This document shows, one piece after another, positions 44,651 to 54,267 of a stretch of 64,000 nucleotides of DNA. Each line of letters starts with the position of its first letter. Position 1 is the stretch's first letter. Origin of the DNA: Cognatishimia activa (GTDB lineage: Bacteria; Pseudomonadota; Alphaproteobacteria; Rhodobacterales; Rhodobacteraceae); assembly GCF_017798205.1 (NCBI RefSeq), contig NZ_CP060010.1, forward strand, positions 2,046,001 to 2,110,000, given 5' to 3'. Position numbers and translations under genes: made by a program. The notes beneath the pieces are model-generated. The model did not search any database, was not told the origin of the DNA, and saw only the letters and a list, made by a program, of their open reading frames with translations.

Positions 44651-45721
44651 TTAGTTCGGGATGTCGCCTACGATGCCTTCAACATAGAAGGACATGCCTG
44701 CCAGCGTGCCGTCATCTGCGGTCTCGCCTTCGGCCAGCCAAGCAGAGCCGTCCTGTTTGTTGATTGGGCCTGTGAAGGCGTGGTAGCTGCCGTCACCCAG
44801 CGCTTTGACCATCGCGAGTGCTTCGGCCTTTACGTCTGCTGGAACCACGTCAGAGATCTCACCGATTTCAACCATGCCGGTGTCGATGCCGTCCCAGGTG
44901 TTCACAGTGGACCATGTGCCGTCCATGACCGCTTGGGTACGCGCAACATAGTAAGGCGCCCAGTTATCGATGATGGAAGACACGCGAGGCATTGGGCCGT
45001 ATTCGCTCATGTCGGATGCCTGACCAAAGGTGATCACGTTACCCGCTTCCTGAGCGGCCGCCTGAGGCGCGGTGGAGTCGGTGTGCTGCAGAACAACGTC
45101 CGCGCCTTGCTCGATCAGAGCTTTGGCGGCGTCGGCTTCTTTGGCTGGGTCAAACCAAGTGTAAACCCAGATGATTTTGAACTCTACGTCTGGGTTCACG
45201 CGTTTTGCGTGAATATAGGCAGAGTTGATACCACGGATAACTTCTGGGATTGGGAATGACGCGATGTAGCCAACGGTGTTGGTTTTGGTCATCTTGCCTG
45301 CGATGTGACCCTGAACCGCGCGGCCTTCGTAGAAGCGCGCGGAATAGACGGACACGTTGTCAGCAGTTTTGTAGCCGGTTGCGTGCTCGAATTTCACGTT
45401 CGGGAATTTCTTTGCAACGTTGATGGTTGGGTCCATGTAGCCGAAAGAAGTGGTGAAGATCAGGTCCGCTCCTTGCAGCGCCATTTGTGTAATCGCGCGC
45501 TCAGCGTCCGCACCTTCAGGCACGTTTTCCTGATAGAAGGTTTCGACCTTGTCGCCAAAGGCTTCTTCGACTGCAAGACGACCTTGGTCGTGCTCGTAGG
45601 TCCAGCCACCGTCGCCCACTGGGCCAACGTAGATGAAGCCGACTTTGGTGGTGTCAGCGGCAGCTGCCGACGCCAGCCCAAGGGCCACGGCCGCAGAGGC
45701 CAGAAGTTTTGTGAATTTCAT
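44651..45721 (-). CDS. BMP-family ABC transporter substrate-binding protein (nucleoside/purine uptake)
   Basis: The 356-residue protein has a signal peptide (KLLASAAVALGLASAAAA) and the BMP/PnrA fold: VGFIYVGPVGDGGWTYEHD, ADLIFTTSFGYMDP and GYIASFPIPEV. This family binds nucleosides or purines in the periplasm and works with the two permeases and the double ATPase encoded upstream. It is 42 bases downstream of the last permease, ending the operon that begins with xdhA. The link to xanthine dehydrogenase suggests a purine base or nucleoside as ligand. Confidence 0.9.
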   Translation of the reverse strand: MKFTKLLASAAVALGLASAAAADTTKVGFIYVGPVGDGGWTYEHDQGRLAVEEAFGDKVETFYQENVPEGADAERAITQMALQGADLIFTTSFGYMDPTINVAKKFPNVKFEHATGYKTADNVSVYSARFYEGRAVQGHIAGKMTKTNTVGYIASFPIPEVIRGINSAYIHAKRVNPDVEFKIIWVYTWFDPAKEADAAKALIEQGADVVLQHTDSTAPQAAAQEAGNVITFGQASDMSEYGPMPRVSSIIDNWAPYYVARTQAVMDGTWSTVNTWDGIDTGMVEIGEISDVVPADVKAEALAMVKALGDGSYHAFTGPINKQDGSAWLAEGETADDGTLAGMSFYVEGIVGDIPN

Positions 45722-45763
45722 GAGGTATACCCCCCTCTGTTGGTTGTGTATTGGCCTCGAGCC

Positions 45764-46684
45764 TTAGTTCGAGGCATGGAAGGATCGACCGAGCGAGGCA
45801 GGCGCGCTGCTCTTGTCGGCCGAGAGAATGACAAGCACCAGAATGGTGATCAGGTACGGTGACATTGCCAGATATTCTACAGGGATCGCAATGCCTGCGG
45901 CCTGTAGGTTGAGTTGTAAAACGTTAATACCGCCAAAAAGATAAGCACCCAGCAGGACGCGCCAGGGTTTCCAGCTGGCAAAGACCACGAGGGCCAGTGC
46001 GATCCAGCCGATTCCCGCCGTCATGCCTTCGGTCCATTGAGGCACGCGGATGAGGCTGATGTAAGCGCCGCCAAGCCCCGCGCAGGCTCCGCCGAACATG
46101 ATCGCGAGAATGCGTACTCGGATGACGTGATAGCCAAGCGCATGGGCCGCGTCATGGTTCTCACCGACAGCGCGCAGGATCAGGCCGACGCGGGTGTATT
46201 TCAGAAGGGCCCAGACGGCGGCGGTGAGCAGGATGCCAAGGTACAGGAGCGGGTCATGGGCGAAAAAGATCGGTCCAAAGAAGGGCATGTCCGACAGCCC
46301 CGGGATGTCGAGTTTGGGCATCGATGGGGGTTTGATACCGATGTAATTCTGACCCATGAGGGCCGAGAGACCGAGACCAAAGAGTGTCAGGGCAAGGCCT
46401 GAGGCGACTTGGTTAGCTAGCGCAAATTGGGTGAGGAAGGCAAAGAGCGTGGACAACAGCGCGCCGCCCACCATCGCGGCGAGCACGCCCATAAAGGGCG
46501 AACCGGTTTCAACCGTCACGGCAAAACCGCAGATCGCGCCGACGATCATCATGCCTTCGACGCCGAGGTTCAGAACGCCGGCTTTCTCGACGACGAGTTC
46601 TCCGATCGCGGCCAGCAAGAGCGGTGTGGCGGCGACCATCAAGGACGCGATAAGAAGCGCGGGGCTGATTGCAGAAAGATCCAT
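45764..46684 (-). CDS. ABC transporter permease (BMP/nucleoside type, second subunit)
   Basis: The 306-residue membrane protein is a BPD_transp_2 permease with about nine helices: GELVVEKAGVLNLGVEGMM near the N-terminus is the typical signature, and RAVGENHDAAHALGYHV is the ATPase-coupling loop. Together with the longer permease encoded just upstream, which shares one base with it, it forms the channel for the BMP binding protein. Both belong to the YufP/YufQ-like pair for nucleoside import. Confidence 0.88.
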   Translation of the reverse strand: MDLSAISPALLIASLMVAATPLLLAAIGELVVEKAGVLNLGVEGMMIVGAICGFAVTVETGSPFMGVLAAMVGGALLSTLFAFLTQFALANQVASGLALTLFGLGLSALMGQNYIGIKPPSMPKLDIPGLSDMPFFGPIFFAHDPLLYLGILLTAAVWALLKYTRVGLILRAVGENHDAAHALGYHVIRVRILAIMFGGACAGLGGAYISLIRVPQWTEGMTAGIGWIALALVVFASWKPWRVLLGAYLFGGINVLQLNLQAAGIAIPVEYLAMSPYLITILVLVILSADKSSAPASLGRSFHASN

Positions 46685-47763
46685 CAGGCGGCTCCTTTGA
46701 CGGCGAATTTGATGCGGAAGTTGGTGAGCAGGTCGAGCGCAAGCAGGAAGAACAAAAGCATGCCCTGAAAGACCTGAATGGCTGCTGAGGGCAGGCCTAG
46801 GGTCAGTTGAGCAAGTTCTCCGCCAATGTAGGTCAGCGCCATCAAGAGGCCTGCAAGCAGGATGCCGATGGGGTGCAAACGGCCTAGGAAGGCGACGATG
46901 ATCGCGGTGAACCCGTAGCCCACGTTAAAGTCGATGCTGATTTGACCCGAGGGGCCAGAGACCTCAAATAGGCCAGCAAGCCCAGCAAGCGCGCCCGAGG
47001 CACACATGCAGAAGATCACCAGTCGGGTAGGATTGACGCCACCAAAGCGCGCAGCCTTGGGGGCCTCACCAGTGAGTTTGATGTTGAACCCCATGATGTG
47101 GCGGCTCAGCAGCACATAGGCAAAGATCACCGCGATAAAGGCCGCCGCGATGCCCCAGTGCAGGCCAAAGCCTTCGTTTATCCAACTGGAGGCACTTGGG
47201 TAGTCATTCAGGTTGCGCGAGCCCGGAAAACCGAAACCTTCGGGGTTTTTGAGCAATCCCAAAGCCATAGAGGCCAAGAGTTGCTCGGCAACATAGACCA
47301 GCATCAAGGAAACAAGGATCTCGTTGGTGCCGAATTTCACTTTCAGCAGAGCAGGGATCAGCGCCCAAAGCATGCCACCTATCGCGCCGCAGATCACCAT
47401 GATTGGAAAGATAAAGATGCTTTCGATCGGGTAGAACGCAAGGCCAGCGCCCGCGCCACAGATCGCGCCGACGATATATTGGCCTTCGGCGCCAATATTC
47501 CAAATCCCCGCGCGGAAGCCCAGCGACAGGCCAATCGCAATCAGGATCAGCGGGCCGCCTTTAACCAGAAGTTGCGGGCGGGAATAGCTGGCGAAGTCCC
47601 CGAAGAGGGGATCATAAAAAATCGTGCGAATGGCTTCGAACGGGTTCTTGCCAAGTGCGCCGAACAAAAGGCCGCCAACGATCATGGTGATGATCACCGC
47701 GAGGACAGGCGTGAACAGCGACCAGAACTGGCTCGGCTGCGGGCGTTTTTCGAGCGTGATCAT
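46684..47763 (-). CDS. ABC transporter permease (BMP/nucleoside type, first subunit)
   Basis: The 359-residue permease has N-terminal helices followed by GFRAGIWNIGAEGQYIVGAI, a signature of this group, and a coupling loop GEAPKAARFGGVNPTRLV. It is longer than its partner owing to an extra N-terminal helix. Its start overlaps the ATPase stop by four bases, and its stop touches the start of the second permease by one base. It acts in the inner membrane in purine or nucleoside import. Confidence 0.88.
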   Translation of the reverse strand: MITLEKRPQPSQFWSLFTPVLAVIITMIVGGLLFGALGKNPFEAIRTIFYDPLFGDFASYSRPQLLVKGGPLILIAIGLSLGFRAGIWNIGAEGQYIVGAICGAGAGLAFYPIESIFIFPIMVICGAIGGMLWALIPALLKVKFGTNEILVSLMLVYVAEQLLASMALGLLKNPEGFGFPGSRNLNDYPSASSWINEGFGLHWGIAAAFIAVIFAYVLLSRHIMGFNIKLTGEAPKAARFGGVNPTRLVIFCMCASGALAGLAGLFEVSGPSGQISIDFNVGYGFTAIIVAFLGRLHPIGILLAGLLMALTYIGGELAQLTLGLPSAAIQVFQGMLLFFLLALDLLTNFRIKFAVKGAA

Positions 47764-49295
47764 GCGGAGGCCTCCTCACCCAGATGCGCGACTTCCATGC
47801 CATGCGCGCCGCCCATCATCAGGCCGATTTCGTCAATGCTGAGGCCCACCGTGGGGCGCAACTCGCTGAGGCGGCCTTCGTTCAAGGCGCCGAAGCGGTC
47901 AGAGATTTCCATCAGCTCGTCCAAATCTTGGCTGATCACGACGATGGCCGCGCCTTTGGCGGCCAGGTCCATAAGGCTTTGCCGGATCGCTGCGGCTGCG
48001 GCCGCATCCACGCCCCATGTGGGTTGGTTCACGATCAGAACTTCCGGGTCTTGCAAGATCTCGCGGCCGATGACGAATTTCTGCAGGTTACCGCCGGACA
48101 ATGCGCGTGCGGCGCGGTCAGATCCCGGCGTGCGCACGTCAAATTTCGCGATGATGTCTTCGGCAAAGGCTTTTGCGCCAGCCCAATTTACAAACCCATT
48201 GCTGGTCAGATCTTTGCGGATCGCGCCGGTTAGCAATGCGTTTTCAACAAGGCTCATGGCAGGTGCGGCCGCGTGGCCCAACCGTTCCTCGGGGGCGGCC
48301 AAAGTTCCGATCTCACGCCGCTGGTTCGGCCCCAGATGGCCGACGCCATTGCCTTTGATCTTGACGGTCTCCGTCGCGCTCAGGGCCTCGCCAGAGAGCG
48401 CGGCCAGCAGTTCGTCTTGACCATTGCCCGCAACGCCGCCAAGCCCAAGGATCTCACCAGATTTCACCGAAAAGCTGATATCTTTCAACGATGTGCCAAA
48501 CTCGCTCGCCGAACTCATCGACAGCGCAGACACCTCCAAAACGACCGCGCCACCATCCTTGGTCTTGCGCGTCGGCGTTTGCAACGTATCGCCGACCATC
48601 ATCTCGGCCATATCCCGCGCCGAGGTCTCGGCAGGGACACATTCGCCCACGTTCTTTCCCAACCGCAGGATCGTCGCATGGTCACAAAGCGCGCGGATCT
48701 CTTCGAGCTTGTGGCTGATATAGAGGATCGAGGTGCCTTCGGATTTCAGCTTCCGCAGGGTCTCAAACAAAATTTCGACCTCTTGTGGGGTCAGCACAGA
48801 GGTCGGTTCATCCATAATCAACAATTTCGGGTCTTGCAGCAGGCAGCGAATGATCTCGACCCGCTGCCGCTCGCCTGCCGACAGATCACCGACGGTGCGA
48901 TAGGGATCAAGTGGCAACCCGTAGGTTTCAGAAACCTCTTTGATCCGTCCGGCCAGATCACGCATGGGCGGAGGGTTCTCCATGCCCAAAGCGACGTTTT
49001 CGGCAACATTCAGCGCTTCAAACAGCGAGAAATGCTGGAATACCATCGCGACGCCTGTGGCCCGTGCAACCCGAGGCTCGGCTGGAGCGAAATCCTCGCC
49101 GCGCCAGTTCATGGTGCCACTGTCTGGCTTCACCAAACCGTAGATCATCTTCACCAGCGTGGATTTCCCCGCGCCGTTTTCGCCGAGCAATGCGTGAACT
49201 TCGCCCTCTTTGATGTCAAAGGACACAGAGTCATTGGCGATCACGCCGGGATAGGCTTTGGTCAGCCCTTCTATGGACAGCAGAGTCCCTGTCAT
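47760..49295 (-). CDS. ABC transporter ATP-binding protein, double domain (nucleoside/sugar importer type)
   Basis: The 511-residue protein carries two ATPase domains. The first has Walker A (LLGENGAGKST), signature LSAGERQRVEI and Walker B LLIMDEPTSVLTP. The second has a degenerate Walker A (GVAGNGQDELLAAL) and signature LSGGNLQKFVIGREIL, as usual in sugar and nucleoside importers of the RbsA/YufO type. Its ATG overlaps the xdhC stop by four bases, directly joining purine oxidation to uptake. Confidence 0.9.
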   Translation of the reverse strand: MTGTLLSIEGLTKAYPGVIANDSVSFDIKEGEVHALLGENGAGKSTLVKMIYGLVKPDSGTMNWRGEDFAPAEPRVARATGVAMVFQHFSLFEALNVAENVALGMENPPPMRDLAGRIKEVSETYGLPLDPYRTVGDLSAGERQRVEIIRCLLQDPKLLIMDEPTSVLTPQEVEILFETLRKLKSEGTSILYISHKLEEIRALCDHATILRLGKNVGECVPAETSARDMAEMMVGDTLQTPTRKTKDGGAVVLEVSALSMSSASEFGTSLKDISFSVKSGEILGLGGVAGNGQDELLAALSGEALSATETVKIKGNGVGHLGPNQRREIGTLAAPEERLGHAAAPAMSLVENALLTGAIRKDLTSNGFVNWAGAKAFAEDIIAKFDVRTPGSDRAARALSGGNLQKFVIGREILQDPEVLIVNQPTWGVDAAAAAAIRQSLMDLAAKGAAIVVISQDLDELMEISDRFGALNEGRLSELRPTVGLSIDEIGLMMGGAHGMEVAHLGEEASA

Positions 49296-50239
49296 GCGGT
49301 CTGGTCCTTTCGGGCCTTATTGTTTTTCAGATCATGCAATAGCGCCCCAGCGACGCCGATGGCAATTGCTTGTGGTTGTTTTCCCAACGACGGATCGCCA
49401 ATCGGGCAAGTGATGCGGGAAATTTGGTCAGGGGCGTGGCCCAGATCCTGCAGGCGGTTCTTGAAACGCACCCATTTGGTTTTGGATCCGATCAGTCCTG
49501 AGAAGGCAAAGCTGTGGGACAGCAGCTGGTGACACAGCTCCAGATCCAGAGCGTGCGAATAGGTCAGGATCAGATGCTGGGCGTCGCTTGGCGCATAGGG
49601 CACCAAGTTCGCTGGGTTTTCCGCTGTGAGTTTGGTGACCCCTTCTGGGATCACGTCGGGAAAGCGCGCCTCAGAGGTGTCGATCCATGTGATGTCAAAT
49701 TCCGTCAGCCCCGCAAGCGTCTGAACCATCGCGCGCCCGACATGACCTGCGCCCCAAATCCAAAGAGGCACCGCGCGCGCGCGAAACGGTTCTATGAACC
49801 AGCCGTCTTGGAGGTTTGGTGTGACCGCAAGGCCCTGATTGCGCGCAAGGGTCTCCGCCCGCTTCAGGCTCAATGGCATGGCGCTGCCACCGGCGACCTG
49901 CCGTGCAAAGCTCTGTTTCTCGTCAAGGTGATCAATATCGCCAGCCGTGAAAACTTCGCTCAGAAGGCTCACCGACCCGCCGCAACATTGTCCCAGAGCA
50001 GGGCCTAGAGGGTGGCGCGATAATCTAGTTTTTTTCCCGCTGCCCAACATCGTGCGCGCGGATTTCGTGGCTTCGAACTCCAAGGTGCCGCCGCCAATTG
50101 TGCCGGACTGTCCCGTTTCCCAAACCAACATAGAGGCACCGACCTCGCGCGGCACCCGACCCGCGATCTCCGCCACGACAACCCGCGTGACAGGACCATG
50201 CGCCGCGATGGCCTCTTTCAGCTGCGCCAAATCAAACAT
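49292..50239 (-). CDS. xdhC: Xanthine dehydrogenase accessory protein XdhC
   Basis: The start MFDLAQLKEAIAAHGPVTR at 50239 gives 315 residues and overlaps the xdhB stop by 8 bases; the longer frame to 50320 is antisense-like tail sequence of xdhB. The N-terminal domain has GTIGGGTLEFEATK, the middle LGQCCGGSVSLL with the paired cysteines, and the C-terminal Rossmann domain LWIWGAGHVGRAMVQTL and GLIGSKTKWVRF. XdhC binds and sulfurates the molybdenum cofactor before insertion in XdhB. It has a distant paralogue at 16520. Confidence 0.92.
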   Translation of the reverse strand: MFDLAQLKEAIAAHGPVTRVVVAEIAGRVPREVGASMLVWETGQSGTIGGGTLEFEATKSARTMLGSGKKTRLSRHPLGPALGQCCGGSVSLLSEVFTAGDIDHLDEKQSFARQVAGGSAMPLSLKRAETLARNQGLAVTPNLQDGWFIEPFRARAVPLWIWGAGHVGRAMVQTLAGLTEFDITWIDTSEARFPDVIPEGVTKLTAENPANLVPYAPSDAQHLILTYSHALDLELCHQLLSHSFAFSGLIGSKTKWVRFKNRLQDLGHAPDQISRITCPIGDPSLGKQPQAIAIGVAGALLHDLKNNKARKDQTA

Positions 50240-52574
50240 CGCGCACCTTTTTGGCCGCCATATAGACACGTTCCGCCGTCGCCGGGGCGTCCAGATCCGG
50301 ATAGTTTGAACCACAGGCACAAACTGCGTCTGACAAGGCCATCAATGCGGAAATTCCCAACATGAACGGAGGCTCACCCACCGCCTTGGACCGATAGATC
50401 GTGTCCTCAGCGTTCTCGTTTTCATAAAGCGCCACGTTGAACACATCAGGCCGGTCCGAGCAGGCCGGGATCTTATAGGTGCTCGGCGCATGGGTGCGCA
50501 GATTGCCGTTGTCGTCCCACACGAGCTCTTCGGTCGTCAGCCAGCCCGCGCCTTGCACATAAGCGCCTTCCACTTGGCCGATGTCCAAAGCGGGGTTCAA
50601 CGAGCTGCCGGCGTCATGCAAGAGATCAGCGCGCAAAATGCGGTTTTCTCCGGTCAATGTGTCGAGGACAACTTCTGTGACGGCAGCTCCGTAGGCGAAG
50701 TAATAAAACGGTCGGCCCTGGCCTTTGATGCGGTCCCAAGCCAGATCCGGTGTCTTGTAGAAACCCGTCGCAGACAGACTCACGCGCGCCTCATAACAGG
50801 CCTTCGCAGCCTCAGCGAAACTCATACGATTGCCCGCGACGTCCACATGCCCACCGGCAAACCGCACATCCGCCAAAGCACATTGATGCTGCTCTGCCAG
50901 ATGCTGCGCCATACGGCCCTGTATAGTGTCGCAGGCGATCTTAACGGCCATGCCATTGAGGTCACTTCCCGAGCTAGCCGCCGTCGCCGAGGTATTCGGC
51001 ACCTTACCCGTATCCGTCGCCGTGATCTTCACAAAATCCAACGGAACACCAAACCGAGACGCCGCCACCTGCGCCACCTTCTGGTTCAGGCCTTGACCCA
51101 TCTCAGTGCCGCCGTGGTTCATCTGGATGGAGCCATCCTGATAGACATGAACCAAAGCACCAGCCTGATTCAGATGCGTCAGAGTAAAAGAAATCCCGAA
51201 TTTCACAGGCGTCAGCGCGAGCCCCTTTTTCAGGATCGGGCTGGCTTCATTCCACTTCCGCACAGCAGCGCGTCGCGCTTGGTAATCCGAGCTCTCTTCA
51301 AGTTGCGCGACCAAATCATGCAGCACGAAATCCGTCACCTCTTGCCCATAGGGCGTCGTATTTCTCTTGCCAGAAATGTCCTCGGGGGGAGGGGCGACAG
51401 CGTCGCTCCGGGGGGCAGACAGCCCCCCTTTGGCGTCGTCATAAAAATTCACGCGCCGGACCTCTAAAGGATCTTTGCCCAGCTCATGCGCCACATGATC
51501 CATCACGCGCTCAATCCCCAGCATACCCTGAGGCCCGCCGAACCCGCGATAGGCCGTAGCCGATTGCATATTGGTCTTTAGTCGATGGCTCTCTATGCGA
51601 ATATTGTCGAGTTGATAGGCATTATCGGAATGCAGCATGGCGCGGTCGGCAACCGGCAGGGACAGATCCTGTGCCCAGCCGCAACGGGCATAGTGGCGGA
51701 AGTCGATGCCCAGAACGCGGCCCGACTCGTCAAAACCGACGTCATAGTCAATGCGGAAATCATGCCGCTTGCCGGTGATCACCATGTCATCGTCGCGATC
51801 ATAGCGCATTTTGCAAGCACGGCCGGTCTTTTGCGCGGCAATCGCGCAGGCCACGGCCAGCGCATTGCCTTGGCTTTCCTTGCCACCAAAGCCACCACCC
51901 ATCCGGCGTGTCTCGACGCGAACGGCATTCATGGGCACCCCAATCGCATGGGCCACCTTATGTTGGATCTCGGTCGGATGCTGGGTCGAGGAATTGACCA
52001 CCATATCGCCATTGTCTTGCGGCTGGGCGAGGGCGGCTTGGCCTTCGAGATAGAAATGCTCTTGCCCGCCCATGGTGATGCTGCCCGACAGAGACTTTGG
52101 CGCATCCTTCAGAGCCTGCGCGGCGTCACCAGCTGACCAGATCCGCGGGCCGTCCTCAAACCGGCTATCAGCGGCTAAGGCATCCTCAATGGTCAGGATC
52201 GGTGTTTCTTGGGTGAAAGAGATCTCGCCCAGCCGAGCAGCCTTGCGCGCGTTTAGGTGACTATCGGCGACAACAAGGAAGATCGGTTGGCCAAGATAAT
52301 GGATAGCGCCATCGCTCAGAAGGGGTTCATCGTGGATCGACGGGCTCACGTCATTTTCAAATGGCAGGTCTTCGGCTGTCAGAACGGCAACCACGCCCGA
52401 AGCCGCGCGGACCTTAGACAAGTCCATCGCGGCAATCTGGCCGCGGGCAATCGAAGATATTCCGAACGCCAGATGCAACGTGCCGCGCGGGGTTGGAATA
52501 TCATCCACATAGCGCGCCTGTCCGGTCACATGCAGGGCAGCGCTGTCGTGGGGGCGAGAGGTGGCGACACTCAT
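50232..52574 (-). CDS. xdhB: Xanthine dehydrogenase molybdopterin-binding subunit
   Basis: The 780-residue protein shows the molybdenum hydroxylase pattern: GGQEHFYLEGQ with the Gln near the cofactor, RMGGGFGGKES with the active-site Glu, AYRGFGGPQG with the substrate-binding Arg, and VGEPPFMLGISALM with the catalytic Glu near the C-terminus. These residues match those of the Rhodobacter capsulatus enzyme. It oxidises hypoxanthine and xanthine to urate with XdhA. Its start overlaps the xdhA stop by four bases. Confidence 0.94.
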   Translation of the reverse strand: MSVATSRPHDSAALHVTGQARYVDDIPTPRGTLHLAFGISSIARGQIAAMDLSKVRAASGVVAVLTAEDLPFENDVSPSIHDEPLLSDGAIHYLGQPIFLVVADSHLNARKAARLGEISFTQETPILTIEDALAADSRFEDGPRIWSAGDAAQALKDAPKSLSGSITMGGQEHFYLEGQAALAQPQDNGDMVVNSSTQHPTEIQHKVAHAIGVPMNAVRVETRRMGGGFGGKESQGNALAVACAIAAQKTGRACKMRYDRDDDMVITGKRHDFRIDYDVGFDESGRVLGIDFRHYARCGWAQDLSLPVADRAMLHSDNAYQLDNIRIESHRLKTNMQSATAYRGFGGPQGMLGIERVMDHVAHELGKDPLEVRRVNFYDDAKGGLSAPRSDAVAPPPEDISGKRNTTPYGQEVTDFVLHDLVAQLEESSDYQARRAAVRKWNEASPILKKGLALTPVKFGISFTLTHLNQAGALVHVYQDGSIQMNHGGTEMGQGLNQKVAQVAASRFGVPLDFVKITATDTGKVPNTSATAASSGSDLNGMAVKIACDTIQGRMAQHLAEQHQCALADVRFAGGHVDVAGNRMSFAEAAKACYEARVSLSATGFYKTPDLAWDRIKGQGRPFYYFAYGAAVTEVVLDTLTGENRILRADLLHDAGSSLNPALDIGQVEGAYVQGAGWLTTEELVWDDNGNLRTHAPSTYKIPACSDRPDVFNVALYENENAEDTIYRSKAVGEPPFMLGISALMALSDAVCACGSNYPDLDAPATAERVYMAAKKVRDV

Positions 52575-53932
52575 GGCGTAGCCTCCAGAACAGAAGCCGC
52601 GACACCTTGGTCTTCAAGCAAATAGCGGCGCAGCAAATTGCGCGCTGTTTCAAGGCGATAGCTGGCCGAGGCTCGCATGTCGCTCATCGGTGTATAATCC
52701 TCAGAGAATGCCGCAAGCGCTGGCGCGATACCCTCTTCGCTCCATTCGGCACCCATGAGGGCCGCCTCCACCGTTGTCGCGCGTTTTGGTGTGGCAGCCA
52801 TGCCTCCAAAAGCGATCCGAGCAGAGGTCACGACGTCCTCAGACACGCTGATATTGAACGCGCCCAAGACCGCGGAAATATCCTGATCAAAGCGTTTGGA
52901 GAGCTTGTAGACCTTCAACCGATCCTCTTGCCGCGGGATCGTGATCTTTTCCACAAACTCACCCGGCGCACGATCCTGTTTGCCGTAGGCGATGAAGAAA
53001 TCCTCAATCGGCATCGACCGACGAGCATCCCCTTTGCGCAGGTGCAGCGTCGCCCCCAATGCGATCAACGCGGGCGGGTTGTCCCCTATCGGAGATCCAT
53101 TGGCCACATTGCCCCCAAGCGTTGCGGCATTGCGGATCTGCGTGCTCGCGTAACGGCGCAGCATTTCGCCATAAGACGGGTGATGCGGCTCAATCGCAGC
53201 CCGCATCGCGTTCATATCGACCATCGCGCCAAAAGAAAGTTCCGTGTCAGAGACGCTGATATCTTTCAAATCCGCACAGCGGCCAAGAAAGATCACCGGA
53301 TCCAGCTCGCGAAGCTGTTTTGTCACCCAAAGCCCCACATCTGTTGCGCCTGCGACCAGAGTGGCGTCGGGATGGGTGGCATAGATCTTGGCCAGCTCAT
53401 CGCTGCTTGTAGGTTGGAACTTGAAACTGGACTCCACCGCAGGCAAGTCATCCTTGACCCAGGTCGGCACGGGTTTGTCCTGCGCCGCCTCCGCCGCGCG
53501 AATGATCGGCGCATAGCCGGTGCAGCGACAGAGGTTGCCCGCCAGTTGATCATCATGGTCCGTCGCGCCATTGCTGTGGGCTGCGACCATCGACGCAATG
53601 AAGCCCGGCGTACAAAACCCGCATTGGCTGCCGTGATGCTCGATCATCGCTTCTTGAACCGGATGCAATTCGCCGCCGGGTCCTGAAACGCCTTCAACCG
53701 TGCGCACCGTTTTGCCCTGAAGCTGCGGCATAAACAGAATGCAGGCGTTCAGCGCCTTGGTGCCGCCCTCGTCCTGCACAACGACCGAACAGGCTCCGCA
53801 GTCGCCTTCATTGCAGCCCTCTTTGGTGCCGCTCAATCCACGTGTTTCCCGAAGCCAGTCCAGCAACGTCTGCGTTGACTGGACATTGCGCACATGCGTG
53901 GTCTCTCCGTTCAGAAGAAACGTGACGTCCAT
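52571..53932 (-). CDS. xdhA: Xanthine dehydrogenase small subunit (2Fe-2S and FAD)
   Basis: The 453-residue protein has two [2Fe-2S] clusters: a plant-type site (GCNEGDCGACSVV, with a further Cys in LNACILFM) and a second site (GSQCGFCTPGF and NLCRCTGYAP). A FAD-binding domain from about residue 190 has LVAGATDVGLWVTKQ and TLGGNVANGSPIGDNPPALI. It passes electrons from XdhB to NAD. It is the first gene of a seven-gene run xdhABC plus nucleoside importer. Confidence 0.94.
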   Translation of the reverse strand: MDVTFLLNGETTHVRNVQSTQTLLDWLRETRGLSGTKEGCNEGDCGACSVVVQDEGGTKALNACILFMPQLQGKTVRTVEGVSGPGGELHPVQEAMIEHHGSQCGFCTPGFIASMVAAHSNGATDHDDQLAGNLCRCTGYAPIIRAAEAAQDKPVPTWVKDDLPAVESSFKFQPTSSDELAKIYATHPDATLVAGATDVGLWVTKQLRELDPVIFLGRCADLKDISVSDTELSFGAMVDMNAMRAAIEPHHPSYGEMLRRYASTQIRNAATLGGNVANGSPIGDNPPALIALGATLHLRKGDARRSMPIEDFFIAYGKQDRAPGEFVEKITIPRQEDRLKVYKLSKRFDQDISAVLGAFNISVSEDVVTSARIAFGGMAATPKRATTVEAALMGAEWSEEGIAPALAAFSEDYTPMSDMRASASYRLETARNLLRRYLLEDQGVAASVLEATP

Positions 53933-54267
53933 GTGATAGAACCCGTCGCCTTACCGATGTCATGCCTTGGTGCGGAACTTCGATGCGACGTAGAAGATCC
54001 GCGGCCCCCTGGGTGTAACTATATCAGGATAGAAACAGCGGGCCTGTCGTGGCAAGACAAAAGAGCCTGTTTTCCAAGCGTTTGCACAAATGGTACGCGG
54101 GGTGGGCCGTGGGCGACCACACCTTAATCCCTTGAGACTCAAGATAATCGACGAGATTGTGCGAAAATCCAAGAAAGTCCTTCGGCCTGGACCGCGCCGA
54201 AATTTTAGGCACATCACAAGGGATTCACCCGTTTCCCCGCGCGGCCCAGTGGGCTAGCTTTGCCCCC
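53933..54267. other. Intergenic region between xdhA and dnaE
   Basis: This 335-base region separates divergent xdhA and dnaE. It contains a possible short minus-strand reading frame (54024-54212). A TAGCTT box 8 bases before the dnaE ATG looks like a -10 element. I see no riboswitch-like structure or clear operator for the purine operon. Confidence 0.4.
54024..54212 (-). CDS. Possible small hypothetical protein, 62 residues
   Basis: A GTG-initiated frame encodes FSHNLVDYLESQGIKVWSP and later HLCKRLENRLFCLATTGPLF. The composition is protein-like, but there is no ribosome binding site and no family I recognise. A competing minus-strand frame (53960-54217) overlaps it. It may be a remnant or a chance frame in the xdhA-dnaE spacer. 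Confidence 0.3.
   Translation of the reverse strand: MPKISARSRPKDFLGFSHNLVDYLESQGIKVWSPTAHPAYHLCKRLENRLFCLATTGPLFLS

Noticed and set aside
48273-49532. 419-codon plus-strand open frame
   Set aside because: Antisense to the double ABC ATPase gene, which has all expected motifs.
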